A stretch of DNA of 39,869 nt. Origin: a virus. This document shows positions 32,439 to 39,243 of this stretch, piece after piece. A program made the translations under genes and the position numbers. The stretch covers positions 1 through 39,869 of IMG/VR virus record IMGVR_UViG_3300005613_000167; one strand, 5' to 3'. Under the pieces are notes generated by a model, which was not told where the DNA came from, ran no database searches, and worked only from the letters and a program-made list of their open reading frames with translations. Within the stretch, counting starts at the first letter, position 1. The number at the start of each line of letters is the position of its first letter.

Positions 32439-34832
32439 TCAGTTGAAGTAGTAGTCTGATTCACGAACCTTGGTGATGTCCAGAGAACCGTACTCTGGAA
32501 CTTCAGGTATGGTACCAGAACTTCCCAGATAGGTCAAGGCCCCCTCACGGAACTCCCTGAGAAGATCCCGCGAGAAGATGTCAACCGTGGCCTCACGGAC
32601 GCAGGAAGACACCTTCATGTAGTCTCCAGACAGGCACAGGATCTGGTCGTGGACGGAGCCAAGATGGTTCACCCCGTTGGCCGCACACATATTCACGGTG
32701 TGTCCCAACAGCCCACCAAAGCCGTCTAGCGAGTGAATGTAGTTGGCTGGGCCCCCGTTCATAGCCTTGCGCTTGGACTGAACACCGTTCTCTTGTCGAA
32801 TCGACAGCACCTTGGCCTTGGCCCCGATGCGGGTAGACACGGTGACTAGGTCGTAATTCTCGTACCGCATTCGCACCGGGAAACCCAGAGGAGTCATCCA
32901 CATCGGCGTGACATCGTTGTCAATCAGGGTGGAAACGCATTGACGAATAAACGCCATACCACGCTGGGCTGACCCGACGACATCACCGATTGATTCCCAG
33001 ATCGTCTTGCCCAACAGGGCGACTGGCGCATACATCTCCAGACCAAACGGATTGTGGCCGTGCTTGCGGATGCGGTCTTCAAGCCACTCCCGGGTATAGC
33101 CAATACAAGAGTGCAGGGTCAGACCGTAAGGCAGCGTCATGGTTTGCCGCTTGGTCGTGCTGCGATCAACGCCCAAAGCCAACAACTGCTTGGCTAGGGG
33201 ATCAGACGAACTGGCTAGTTTGTTGGTCACCTTGTTGGCAACAAACTGGTACGGATCAGAGGGGGCAGCAGCGGGTAGGACATTTGTCGCCGTGGCTGCC
33301 ACCGGATCTCGCAGCAACATGGAATAAATCTGAAGACCCTGAGTAGTGGCATCCATGGCAATCGGCAGGCTGCTGACAAACCCAGATCCATGCTTCCACA
33401 GTCCAGCCAGTTCACGACACGCGGCCACAAAAGCAAAAGGCTCGTCCGCCTCCGTCCACATCCGATTCGACCACGGGTCAACAGCAATCTGCTGAATTGC
33501 CTTCCTGTTTTCCTCAACCCACTTCAACCGCACAGCCATCGGCTGCTTGTCCATTCCAAACTTGTTGGCAACTTGGATGTACAGCGGGAACTGGTCCGCA
33601 TCAGTCTTCAGAACTTTGCCGTCTGCGAACCGCAGCAAAGCCTTTGCATACGACGAACCCTGCGGATTCAAGAACAACGGCAGCGGGTATCCCCGGCCAC
33701 GGAAATCCAACTGATGGGGGAACCACAGCCTGCTGTGCCCAGCCATCTTGTCGGCCACAAACAGGGTCTTCAGGATCAGCAGACGCTGCGACTCAAAGGA
33801 CTCATTTAAGAAATGAATCTTTGCGGCAGCCTTGCGCCAACTGCGGCGGGCTTCGTCGTTGTCGTCGATATCTTGAGGCTTGGTTGGAAGAGGCTCGTCT
33901 TTGCTTGGAGGAAGACCATCGATGGTCAGGCCCTCTTTCCAACACTCTTTGACCAACTCCAGCGACTGGCGGTCAATCGACCACGGCGTATTCTGGACAA
34001 AGTTAACGGCCTTGTAGACCGCCGGGGGTAGAGAGGTGGCTAGCGACTCCTGATACGCCTTGGATCGGCTCTTGACCAACGGACGAGGCTTCCACTCAAG
34101 AGAGCCATAGCCGCCAACCCAAGGATTGTTCCACTCCAGCGGCTTCTCCACCATGGGGAGGAACATCGGCTCAAGAGATTCGTGGTATTCGTGACATTCT
34201 TTGATCCACTTGCGAATATCCGCAGATGGCTGAATCACGCAATATTTGCGGCCCCGGGCATTCAACTTGGTGACGATCTGAATGATCTGGGTGCGCTCGG
34301 CCAGCATTTCTACCAGCAGCAACCCAACAGCAAGAGCGTCAGCCTTGGCCCACCGCTTAGTGACAAGATCAACGGCCTTGGCGGCATCACGGGCAAATCG
34401 ACGCTTGACCTTCTGCCCCACCTTCTTGAATGTCTTCTTCTGAATCGTGCGAAGAAACTCGGGCTGAGTGTCCGCCAACTCGTTCAAAAGAATTTCATCT
34501 TCGACTGCACGGCCCACAGCGATGCAAGTTCCAGTCAACATTCGTTCGGTTGACAGGGCATCGATGACCACCTTGGCCGCGATGACAGCGATTTTTTCGT
34601 GTGATAGTGAATTGACAAACGCGAGGCACCGATGACGACGACCGGGACCAGACGAGGACTTTGCAATCCAAAGTTCCAGCCCCTTGGCAAGTTCGGTCGT
34701 GCAGCGATTGAGCAGCATCCGACCGGGAACGGTGTTGCTTTCCGCTCCCAGTTCGTGGGCCTTGGCCTTTCGGTTGGCGTACCGCTGCCTCCCGAGTTCC
34801 ACCATCTCCTGATCTAGTTTGCTTTGTCGCAT
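32439..34832 (-). CDS. Single-subunit DNA-dependent RNA polymerase (T7 gp1-like)
   Basis: 797 residues (T7 has 883). Landmarks: DFRGRGYPLP (376 to 385) matches T7 DWRGRVY; catalytic D494 in PIAMDATTQGLQ; K561 R562 and Y569 G570 in TTKRQTMTLPYG (T7 K631 and Y639); IHSLDG (699 to 704); and H728 D729 in SVHDQI (T7 H811 D812). The C-terminus DYYFN resembles the essential FAFA foot. It transcribes the middle and late genes. The first ATG follows the inverted repeat with no Shine-Dalgarno; AGGAG lies just before residue Met10, so the true start is uncertain. Confidence 0.96.
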   Translation of the reverse strand: MRQSKLDQEMVELGRQRYANRKAKAHELGAESNTVPGRMLLNRCTTELAKGLELWIAKSSSGPGRRHRCLAFVNSLSHEKIAVIAAKVVIDALSTERMLTGTCIAVGRAVEDEILLNELADTQPEFLRTIQKKTFKKVGQKVKRRFARDAAKAVDLVTKRWAKADALAVGLLLVEMLAERTQIIQIVTKLNARGRKYCVIQPSADIRKWIKECHEYHESLEPMFLPMVEKPLEWNNPWVGGYGSLEWKPRPLVKSRSKAYQESLATSLPPAVYKAVNFVQNTPWSIDRQSLELVKECWKEGLTIDGLPPSKDEPLPTKPQDIDDNDEARRSWRKAAAKIHFLNESFESQRLLILKTLFVADKMAGHSRLWFPHQLDFRGRGYPLPLFLNPQGSSYAKALLRFADGKVLKTDADQFPLYIQVANKFGMDKQPMAVRLKWVEENRKAIQQIAVDPWSNRMWTEADEPFAFVAACRELAGLWKHGSGFVSSLPIAMDATTQGLQIYSMLLRDPVAATATNVLPAAAPSDPYQFVANKVTNKLASSSDPLAKQLLALGVDRSTTKRQTMTLPYGLTLHSCIGYTREWLEDRIRKHGHNPFGLEMYAPVALLGKTIWESIGDVVGSAQRGMAFIRQCVSTLIDNDVTPMWMTPLGFPVRMRYENYDLVTVSTRIGAKAKVLSIRQENGVQSKRKAMNGGPANYIHSLDGFGGLLGHTVNMCAANGVNHLGSVHDQILCLSGDYMKVSSCVREATVDIFSRDLLREFREGALTYLGSSGTIPEVPEYGSLDITKVRESDYYFN
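32509..32537 (-). promoter_or_regulatory. Possible sigma70-like promoter inside the end of the RNA polymerase gene
   Basis: TTGACC (532..537), 17 nt, then TACCAT (509..514), with the TTCTGG just before the -10 that the early promoters also carry. It is within coding sequence, so selection for protein could explain it, but it would drive SSB and the replication genes. Confidence 0.35.
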
Positions 34833-34833
34833 T

Positions 34834-34849
34834 TTCTAGAACTCTAGAA
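34834..34849. repeat. TTCTAGA inverted repeat abutting the RNA polymerase start, opposite orientation
   Basis: On the plus strand this copy reads TTCTAGAACTCTAGAA, so its centre is AC where all the other gene-linked copies have GT. Only 1 nt separates it from the RNA polymerase ATG, leaving no room for a Shine-Dalgarno sequence. A TATCAT (34853..34858, minus) just upstream could place a transcription start in or near the repeat. Confidence 0.85.
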
Positions 34850-34879
34850 TGAATGATACGGCACCAAACCGTAGGAAAT

Positions 34880-34913
34880 AAAAAACCCCCTGTATCCATT
34901 TGGATACAAGGGG
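34880..34913 (-). terminator. Early-block terminator just upstream of the RNA polymerase gene
   Basis: On the minus strand CCCCTTGTATCC pairs with GGATACAGGGG (4-nt loop, one bulged base) and six T follow. It closes the early block, 45 bp after the stop at 34958 and about 47 nt before the RNA polymerase ATG. The rest of the gap 34850..34957 has no gene. Confidence 0.88.
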
Positions 34914-34957
34914 CGAGAGAGGAGAACGCCGGGGAGAACTCGGCGTTGTCCACTATA

Positions 34958-35677
34958 TCACGCGATTGCGTAGTACTGGCGCAGAGCCTTGTCAAACGAC
35001 AGAATGCGCTGCGGACGCTCCACGGGGTTCATCTCCTTGGCAAGGTGCGTGTAGGCGGCCTGAAGGTTCCAGAGGCACAGCCGGGAGGTCTGGTAGTCGA
35101 AGGACGGGGTGATGGACTCCTCGTAGAAGTCGGTCGCCTTGGACTTGGGCAGGATTCCATGACGAGCCAACCGCATTGTGAAGTGCGCCAAAGAGGTTTC
35201 GTCCGTCGAAAAATCCATCAGGATTTCCTCACGCTTGTAGAACTGATTGACCTCGCTCTCAAAGTCACGCACGGCGGCGTTGATCAAGGACGGCAGCCGA
35301 TCCCAAACATGGGTCGTGTGCTTGGTGGACAGCACATGGTCGGAGATCACCAAGCCGTTGGTGCAAGCGAAGACATGGCCGCCGAAGATCAGGCGGTTTG
35401 CCATGGTCTTGTCGTAGGAGTTCATGACTCCCACCGTCCACTTGAGCCGGGGATCCTCTTGGAGGTTCGGGATGCCGATGTCCATGGTGCTGATGAACAG
35501 CGGACGCTTACGGTGAACCTGATGAGACTCGCTCTTGACGATGTACCCGGCCTTTTCAAAGGTGTCGGCTACAGTACGGACCAAGGTGTGCTGCGGAACC
35601 GGGGTGTAGGTGTCGGTGGAGGCCGGAACCGGGATCTTGGTGAGGTCAGCCAGAGTGCGGTAAGTGTTACGAGCCAT
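34958..35677 (-). CDS. DUF932-like phage protein
   Basis: 239 residues from the ATG at 35677 (GGAGAA upstream). The pattern TVGVMNSYDKTMANRLIFGG followed by HVFACTNGLVISDHVLSTKHT resembles DUF932-type phage and plasmid proteins of unknown biochemistry. It is soluble, with no catalytic motif recognised. It is the last gene of the early block, with an inverted repeat before it and a terminator after it. Family assignment is moderate; function unknown. Confidence 0.75.
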   Translation of the reverse strand: MARNTYRTLADLTKIPVPASTDTYTPVPQHTLVRTVADTFEKAGYIVKSESHQVHRKRPLFISTMDIGIPNLQEDPRLKWTVGVMNSYDKTMANRLIFGGHVFACTNGLVISDHVLSTKHTTHVWDRLPSLINAAVRDFESEVNQFYKREEILMDFSTDETSLAHFTMRLARHGILPKSKATDFYEESITPSFDYQTSRLCLWNLQAAYTHLAKEMNPVERPQRILSFDKALRQYYAIA

Positions 35678-35689
35678 TGTGAGTTCTCC

Positions 35690-35705
35690 TTCTAGAGTTC
35701 TAGAA
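35690..35705. repeat. TTCTAGA inverted repeat before the DUF932-like gene
   Basis: Perfect TTCTAGAGTTCTAGAA. It abuts the stop codon at 35706 and ends 12 nt before the ATG at 35677. Confidence 0.9.
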
Positions 35706-35909
35706 TTACTGAGCCCTACGCTTGGGCTTGGCCTTGAGGCACGAATCAATGAACAGGGTTTCGGCTTCCGTAAGCCACGACTTGTGACGATCTACGCGCC
35801 ACAGTACCAATGACGCAAAGTTAAAGGCGTTTTCGTGATCGCCAGACAGGTGGTACTGGTATGTCTGGTCGATGCCGTTAGAGATGAGGAAACGATCCGC
35901 TTTCTCCAT
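35706..35909 (-). CDS. Hypothetical early protein, possibly leaderless
   Basis: 67 residues, MEKADRFLISNGIDQTYQYH, ending in a basic KAKPKRRAQ. No family recognised. The -10 box of the nearest promoter (35916..35921) places transcription start about at the A of this ATG, so the mRNA would have no leader. No internal Met offers an alternative start. It is the only early gene with no inverted repeat in front. Confidence 0.65.
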   Translation of the reverse strand: MEKADRFLISNGIDQTYQYHLSGDHENAFNFASLVLWRVDRHKSWLTEAETLFIDSCLKAKPKRRAQ

Positions 35910-35915
35910 GTCCGT

Positions 35916-35943
35916 ATGTTACCAGAGATTACGAATCTGTCAA
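35916..35943 (-). promoter_or_regulatory. Early sigma70 promoter 4, extended -10
   Basis: TTGACA (35938..35943), 16-nt spacer ending TCTCTGG, then TAACAT (35916..35921). The TGG before the -10 gives an extended -10. It overlaps the end of the upstream coding sequence (stop at 35929) and would serve the genes at 35909 and 35677. Confidence 0.8.
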
Positions 35944-36180
35944 TGGGGACACCTCAATGTGGCCTGCGCGAGACATCTGCTCGTCAGTCCACACGGACAG
36001 TTGGTAGACCTTGCCTTCCGGCGTGGCGAACATCAAGCAAGTCAGGTATTCGCCCGCGTTGTCGTTGTCTTCTGCGATGCCAATGCCGATGACTTGGGCA
36101 CCACGAAGCATACGAACGCTGTTAAACGCCCTAGTTGCGCCGGGAGGTGTTTGCTCGTTAGGAAGTTCTCCAACCCACAT
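35929..36180 (-). CDS. Hypothetical early protein
   Basis: 83 residues, MWVGELPNEQTPPGATRAFN..., with beta-rich centre (GEYLTCLMFATPEGKVYQLS). No domain recognised. GGAG with an inverted repeat 10 nt upstream of the ATG. Its last codons encode part of promoter 4. Confidence 0.65.
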   Translation of the reverse strand: MWVGELPNEQTPPGATRAFNSVRMLRGAQVIGIGIAEDNDNAGEYLTCLMFATPEGKVYQLSVWTDEQMSRAGHIEVSPLTDS

Positions 36181-36190
36181 AACGGTCTCC

Positions 36191-36206
36191 TTCTAGAGTT
36201 CTAGAA
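36191..36206. repeat. TTCTAGA inverted repeat before the gene at 36180
   Basis: Perfect TTCTAGAGTTCTAGAA, 10 nt upstream of the ATG. It is separated from the previous stop (36266) by about 60 bp, unlike the copies that touch a stop codon. Confidence 0.9.
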
Positions 36207-36265
36207 CAAGTAAAGCGCGTGATTGGGTAAGCCACGGTATACGCGCCCCACCGTGGGATTGGAGT

Positions 36266-36745
36266 TTAGGCGCGGGCCAAGTGATCCGTGATCACCCGGC
36301 AGAGACTGACCATGAACGCATCCCGCAGTTCGGGGTCCTGCTTAAAGGAACGCACAATGGATGCAGCGATCTTGTCGTGGTCGATGCACTCGCTCCAGTC
36401 GATGCCCGCATTGTCAAGGTGCTGGGCCACATCCGCCGCGTCGATGTTGTCCGAAACAATCCGGGCAATCTCATCCATATCGACATTCTCTGCAATGTCC
36501 CGGTCGCTGATGTTCTGGGCGACCTCCGAAGCGACCTCGGAGACATCCATTCTGTCTGCGATGTCGCTAGCGTCAAACTCTGCGGCAAGATCCGAAACAT
36601 CCATGCAAGAGGCGATTTCGCGGTAGTCGTCTGCGGTGAGCAGCGGCTTGGCCGGAGCAAACAAGTCCCCAACCTTGAGTTCTCCGATGATCTGAGTCTT
36701 GATGCCGTCGATAAGGCTCGGCGGAAGGGTGACGACGATGTCCAT
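36266..36745 (-). CDS. Acidic protein with degenerate DxSDIA repeats
   Basis: 159 residues with 34 Asp/Glu against 13 Lys/Arg (net about -21). Between residues 48 and 120, short acidic units recur (MDVSDLA, FDASDIA, MDVSEVA, SDRDIA, VDMDEIA, IDAADVA), spaced mostly 9 or 13 residues. The ends are ordinary (VVTLPPSLIDGIKTQIIGE; SLCRVITDHLARA). CAAGGAGAACACA precedes the ATG. A charged, early, repetitive protein could be a DNA mimic or protein binder, which is speculative. No catalytic motif seen. Confidence 0.8.
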   Translation of the reverse strand: MDIVVTLPPSLIDGIKTQIIGELKVGDLFAPAKPLLTADDYREIASCMDVSDLAAEFDASDIADRMDVSEVASEVAQNISDRDIAENVDMDEIARIVSDNIDAADVAQHLDNAGIDWSECIDHDKIAASIVRSFKQDPELRDAFMVSLCRVITDHLARA

Positions 36746-36758
36746 TGTGTTCTCCTTG

Positions 36759-36774
36759 TTCTAGAGTTCTAGAA
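36759..36774. repeat. TTCTAGA inverted repeat before the acidic protein gene
   Basis: Perfect TTCTAGAGTTCTAGAA, 13 nt before the ATG at 36745 and downstream of promoter 3, so within the mRNA leader. Confidence 0.9.
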
Positions 36775-36816
36775 CTGTTCTCTTGCTGTGTGAAGGAACG
36801 CCCCTCACACTTCAGT

Positions 36817-36844
36817 ATCCTACCACAGAATTCGATTGTGTCAA
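36817..36844 (-). promoter_or_regulatory. Early sigma70 promoter 3, extended -10
   Basis: TTGACA (36839..36844), 16-nt spacer ending TCTGTGG, TAGGAT (36817..36822). It lies just after the stop at 36850 and drives the acidic-protein gene; the inverted repeat at 36759..36774 lies in its transcript. Confidence 0.8.
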
Positions 36845-36849
36845 TGCCC

Positions 36850-37308
36850 TCACAGGTTGACATCAATCCGGGCGGCGATCTCCTCAAACGACAGGTCAAG
36901 TTTGTCGTTAGCGGCGGTGAGCGAACGATTGAACCGGGTGATTTCGGTTCCCGCAATCTCTTCCACCTCCTTAAGGGCCTCGTCGTCATCCAGAATGTCT
37001 GGATCAACGCAGGAAAGCCCCGCCCAATCCACGACTTCTTGAGGCGGGAAGAAAGAGGAGTTCAGCCACGCCGAGCCGTCACGATAACGGAATGAGAGGT
37101 CGCCCCACTCGTTTCGGGAAACCCAAGATCCCCGCCCAGTTTCTTTGATATACAGTTCACACAGGACACCCAAAGCGCAATGGCAGGCGGAGTTATCCAT
37201 CGTCGCCTCGGTCTTCAACATACCATTTCCCTTGGTGTATTCACCTCCACGAAGTGCGGCAACCCACAGGGACTTGATCTCGGCCTTCATTCGATGTGCA
37301 ATCTTCAT
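36850..37308 (-). CDS. Conserved hypothetical early phage protein (CALGVLCEL family)
   Basis: 152 residues. The sequence SLWVAALRGGEYTKGNGML, then CHCALGVLCELYIKETG and VVDWAGL matches a widespread, unnamed family of phage and plasmid proteins with the same ALRSGxYxQGxGxL...CCLGVLC arrangement. Function unknown. AGAGAG precedes the ATG, and the leader also contains a two-codon ATGCCATGA mini-frame that overlaps the start. Confidence 0.8.
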   Translation of the reverse strand: MKIAHRMKAEIKSLWVAALRGGEYTKGNGMLKTEATMDNSACHCALGVLCELYIKETGRGSWVSRNEWGDLSFRYRDGSAWLNSSFFPPQEVVDWAGLSCVDPDILDDDEALKEVEEIAGTEITRFNRSLTAANDKLDLSFEEIAARIDVNL

Positions 37309-37324
37309 GGCATTCTCTCTTTCT

Positions 37325-37340
37325 TTCTAGAGTTCTAGAA
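37325..37340. repeat. TTCTAGA inverted repeat, extended leader copy 1
   Basis: Perfect TTCTAGAGTTCTAGAA. It abuts the GP88 stop codon (37341) and is followed on the minus strand by the shared leader AGAAAGAGAGAATGCC, 16 nt, and the ATG at 37308. Confidence 0.9.
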
Positions 37341-38132
37341 TCAACCAGCGTGAACGACGAAAGGTGAGGGCTTGATGTTGCCCTTGGCCCGCAGGCCGAC
37401 GATAACACCACCGACAGGGTCCTTGAACCGGACATCGGACAGGTCGCCATCGATGACGGCCCAGCCTTCGTGCTTGTTGGGCAGGGCGCGGTCTCGCTTG
37501 GTGTTGAACACCATGGCGACATTGCCTCCGGCATTGAGGTACTGGCGGCACTCGTCCCAGTTGTGACCGGAGTACGACAGCGTCAGGTGAACAGGGCTGT
37601 GCCTGTTGAGGGAGTGGAGGGCTCGGGTGAATGACTTGGTGTAGTCGTAGTTCAACGACCCCCAAGCGTAGACTTCTGGAGCCACCTTCTCCCATGGGAT
37701 GTCGGATAGGACATTGGAGCGGAAAGCCCAGTTGCCTTGACCGTACTTGCGGTTGGCCGCAGCCAGTTCGTCGTACAGGTGGCGAAAGAACAGGATGGGC
37801 TGTTCCATCAGGAAACGGGTCTTGTTGATCCGTGCCTGCTGAACATTGGAGAACCGGGATCGGCCAGCGGTAACCCCAAGGCAAGCGGCCTCGCATTCTG
37901 GGGACCGCCAAGGGCACAACTGGTAGCCAGACATCCCGGCAGGGGCAAGGGTCAGGCCGAAGATCGGCATGGAGCCCTTGGACAACTTGGTGTTGGCCCC
38001 GGGAGGAGTCAGCAGGGCGCGAGATCGTTCATATACGACCTTTTCTTGCCGCTCATTGAGAGCATGAATGGCGGCACGGCTGACAACAGACCAACGAGGA
38101 GACAGGGCAGAGTTGTTCAGGACTTCCAACAT
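37341..38132 (-). CDS. GP88-family protein
   Basis: 263 residues. The block GSMPIFGLTLAPAG then QLCPWRSPECEAACLG and AGRSRF, with the following KTRFLMEQP, fits the phage GP88 family. Its three Cys (CPWRSPECEAAC) suggest a metal or iron-sulphur site. Function is not known; it is the largest early gene. The leader is AGAAAGAGAGAACGCC before the ATG. Confidence 0.8.
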   Translation of the reverse strand: MLEVLNNSALSPRWSVVSRAAIHALNERQEKVVYERSRALLTPPGANTKLSKGSMPIFGLTLAPAGMSGYQLCPWRSPECEAACLGVTAGRSRFSNVQQARINKTRFLMEQPILFFRHLYDELAAANRKYGQGNWAFRSNVLSDIPWEKVAPEVYAWGSLNYDYTKSFTRALHSLNRHSPVHLTLSYSGHNWDECRQYLNAGGNVAMVFNTKRDRALPNKHEGWAVIDGDLSDVRFKDPVGGVIVGLRAKGNIKPSPFVVHAG

Positions 38133-38148
38133 GGCGTTCTCTCTTTCT

Positions 38149-38164
38149 TTCTAGAGTTCTAGAA
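38149..38164. repeat. TTCTAGA inverted repeat, extended leader copy 2
   Basis: Perfect TTCTAGAGTTCTAGAA, 16 nt before the GP88 ATG and downstream of promoter 2, so within its leader. Confidence 0.9.
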
Positions 38165-38202
38165 CGAGGTGGTGAAGAGTGGTCGATCACTCAACACCAC
38201 AG

Positions 38203-38230
38203 ATGTTACCAGAGAAACAGAACTTGTCAA
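38203..38230 (-). promoter_or_regulatory. Early sigma70 promoter 2, extended -10
   Basis: TTGACA (38225..38230), 16-nt spacer ending TCTCTGG, TAACAT (38203..38208). The TGA stop of the upstream gene (38227..38229) is inside the -35 box. It drives the GP88 gene. Confidence 0.82.
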
Positions 38231-38649
38231 CTGGGCAACGGATCTCCCGCCTTGGCGGCCAGTCGAACAGCATCGACACACGCCTTGAAGGAGTTCTCGC
38301 TGATGGTGCCGTTCTCTTTGGCAAGCAGCAGGACATGGGTGATCAGCCCAGAGCAGATCCACATATCCCGGAGGGCTTGGGCCTCTTGCGGGCTCTTGAT
38401 CTTGAGACCAGCGGCCTCCGCAAGGATCTGGGCCACTTGCACCGGGGAGCAATGGGGATGGCTCTGCCCATGGCCGAGAACAGCGGAGGTGACTGACGAG
38501 TTCACCAGAACCTCTACGGTCTGCCCCACTTCGGCAGCAGCCTCCACTCCCCAAGCCATCCTGACCGAGGTCTGGTCATCGAAGATGAAGTTGAACGAGT
38601 AGGGGTTCATGAGGAACTTGCGAGGAGTCGGAACGGAAGAAGCGTACAT
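38227..38649 (-). CDS. Hypothetical early protein
   Basis: 140 residues from the ATG at 38649; the in-frame ATG at 38655 has GAGAG only 1 nt away, whereas 38649 has the 7-nt spacing of the two sister leaders. The first part (NPYSFNFIFDDQTSVRMAWG) is beta-like; the rest is helical (VAQILAEAAGLKIKSPQEAQ). No family recognised. Confidence 0.7.
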   Translation of the reverse strand: MYASSVPTPRKFLMNPYSFNFIFDDQTSVRMAWGVEAAAEVGQTVEVLVNSSVTSAVLGHGQSHPHCSPVQVAQILAEAAGLKIKSPQEAQALRDMWICSGLITHVLLLAKENGTISENSFKACVDAVRLAAKAGDPLPS

Positions 38650-38666
38650 TGGCATTCTCTCTTTCT

Positions 38667-38682
38667 TTCTAGAGTTCTAGAA
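38667..38682. repeat. TTCTAGA inverted repeat, extended leader copy 3
   Basis: Perfect TTCTAGAGTTCTAGAA. It abuts the stop codon at 38683 and is followed by the AGAAAGAGAGAATGCC leader shared with copies at 37325 and (one base different) 38149. Confidence 0.9.
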
Positions 38683-38958
38683 TCAGATGACCACATGGAC
38701 ATTCAGGTAGTCGGCCTTGAACTGGCCCAGAACCTTGGCGATGGCGTTACGGACCCCGGTGGCGGAGCGTTCCTCAATCACGGCAGCAGCCAAGCCGATG
38801 CCCAGAAGACGAACGAAGTCCAAGGACATCGATTCAAGGTGGGCCTTGGCCGGATCCGACAGAGTCTCAACCCAGTCCCGAATCTGGGACGACTCAAGGA
38901 CATACCCGTCATCTTGCAGCAGGTCGCAGAAGCGGTGCAAACGCTGGATGTTGTTCAT
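38683..38958 (-). CDS. Hypothetical first early protein
   Basis: 91 residues, MNNIQRLHRFCDLLQDDGYV, helical, no motif. First gene behind promoter 1, so it should be among the earliest expressed. Host takeover or defence inhibition is a common role for such first genes, but nothing in the sequence proves it. GGGAGAA precedes the ATG. Confidence 0.7.
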   Translation of the reverse strand: MNNIQRLHRFCDLLQDDGYVLESSQIRDWVETLSDPAKAHLESMSLDFVRLLGIGLAAAVIEERSATGVRNAIAKVLGQFKADYLNVHVVI

Positions 38959-38971
38959 CGGTGTTCTCCCA

Positions 38972-38987
38972 ATCTAGAGTTCTAGAA
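38972..38987. repeat. TTCTAGA inverted repeat, one mismatch, before the first early gene
   Basis: ATCTAGAGTTCTAGAA on the plus strand (first base differs from consensus). It lies 13 nt before the ATG at 38958 and downstream of promoter 1. Confidence 0.85.
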
Positions 38988-39029
38988 TCAGTCCCAGCCG
39001 CCTTGGCCGGATCCCTGACTCACAACAGT

Positions 39030-39057
39030 AGGTTACCACAGATTCCGTTCTTGTCAA
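39030..39057 (-). promoter_or_regulatory. Early sigma70 promoter 1, extended -10
   Basis: TTGACA (39052..39057), 16-nt spacer ending TCTGTGG, TAACCT (39030..39035). The first promoter of the early block, 72 nt before the ATG at 38958. Confidence 0.8.
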
Positions 39058-39094
39058 TGCCCCTACAGAAAGAACAGAAGTCGTCTACGCTTTG

Positions 39095-39217
39095 GTGTAC
39101 TGTAGTATACCTAAAGGTTCCTCTAAGTATTTATACCTAAGTAGTCTTTCTTCTATACCTGTATTAGATACTTATATAAGGAATCTAGGGTAGAGACTCT
39201 AGTAGAAACTATAGTAA
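39095..39217. other. AT-rich, CTAG-dense non-coding block
   Basis: No gene in 39058..39524. This part is far richer in A/T than the rest of the window, with repeated TATACCTAA-type words and CTAG-containing words (CTAGGG, CTAGTAG). On the minus strand TACTATAG (39209..39216) resembles the T7 promoter core. A replication origin or an easily melted early control region are both possible. Confidence 0.5.
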
Positions 39218-39233
39218 ATCTAGAGTTCTAGAA
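39218..39233. repeat. TTCTAGA inverted repeat in the non-coding control region, one mismatch
   Basis: ATCTAGAGTTCTAGAA on the plus strand, between the AT-rich block and the 31-bp repeats; no gene begins near it. Confidence 0.85.
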
Positions 39234-39243
39234 AAGACACACA

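Noticed and set aside
34601-34640. Plus-strand TTGACA inside the RNA polymerase gene
   Set aside because: No matching -10 box and no plus-strand gene to serve; it is coding sequence.
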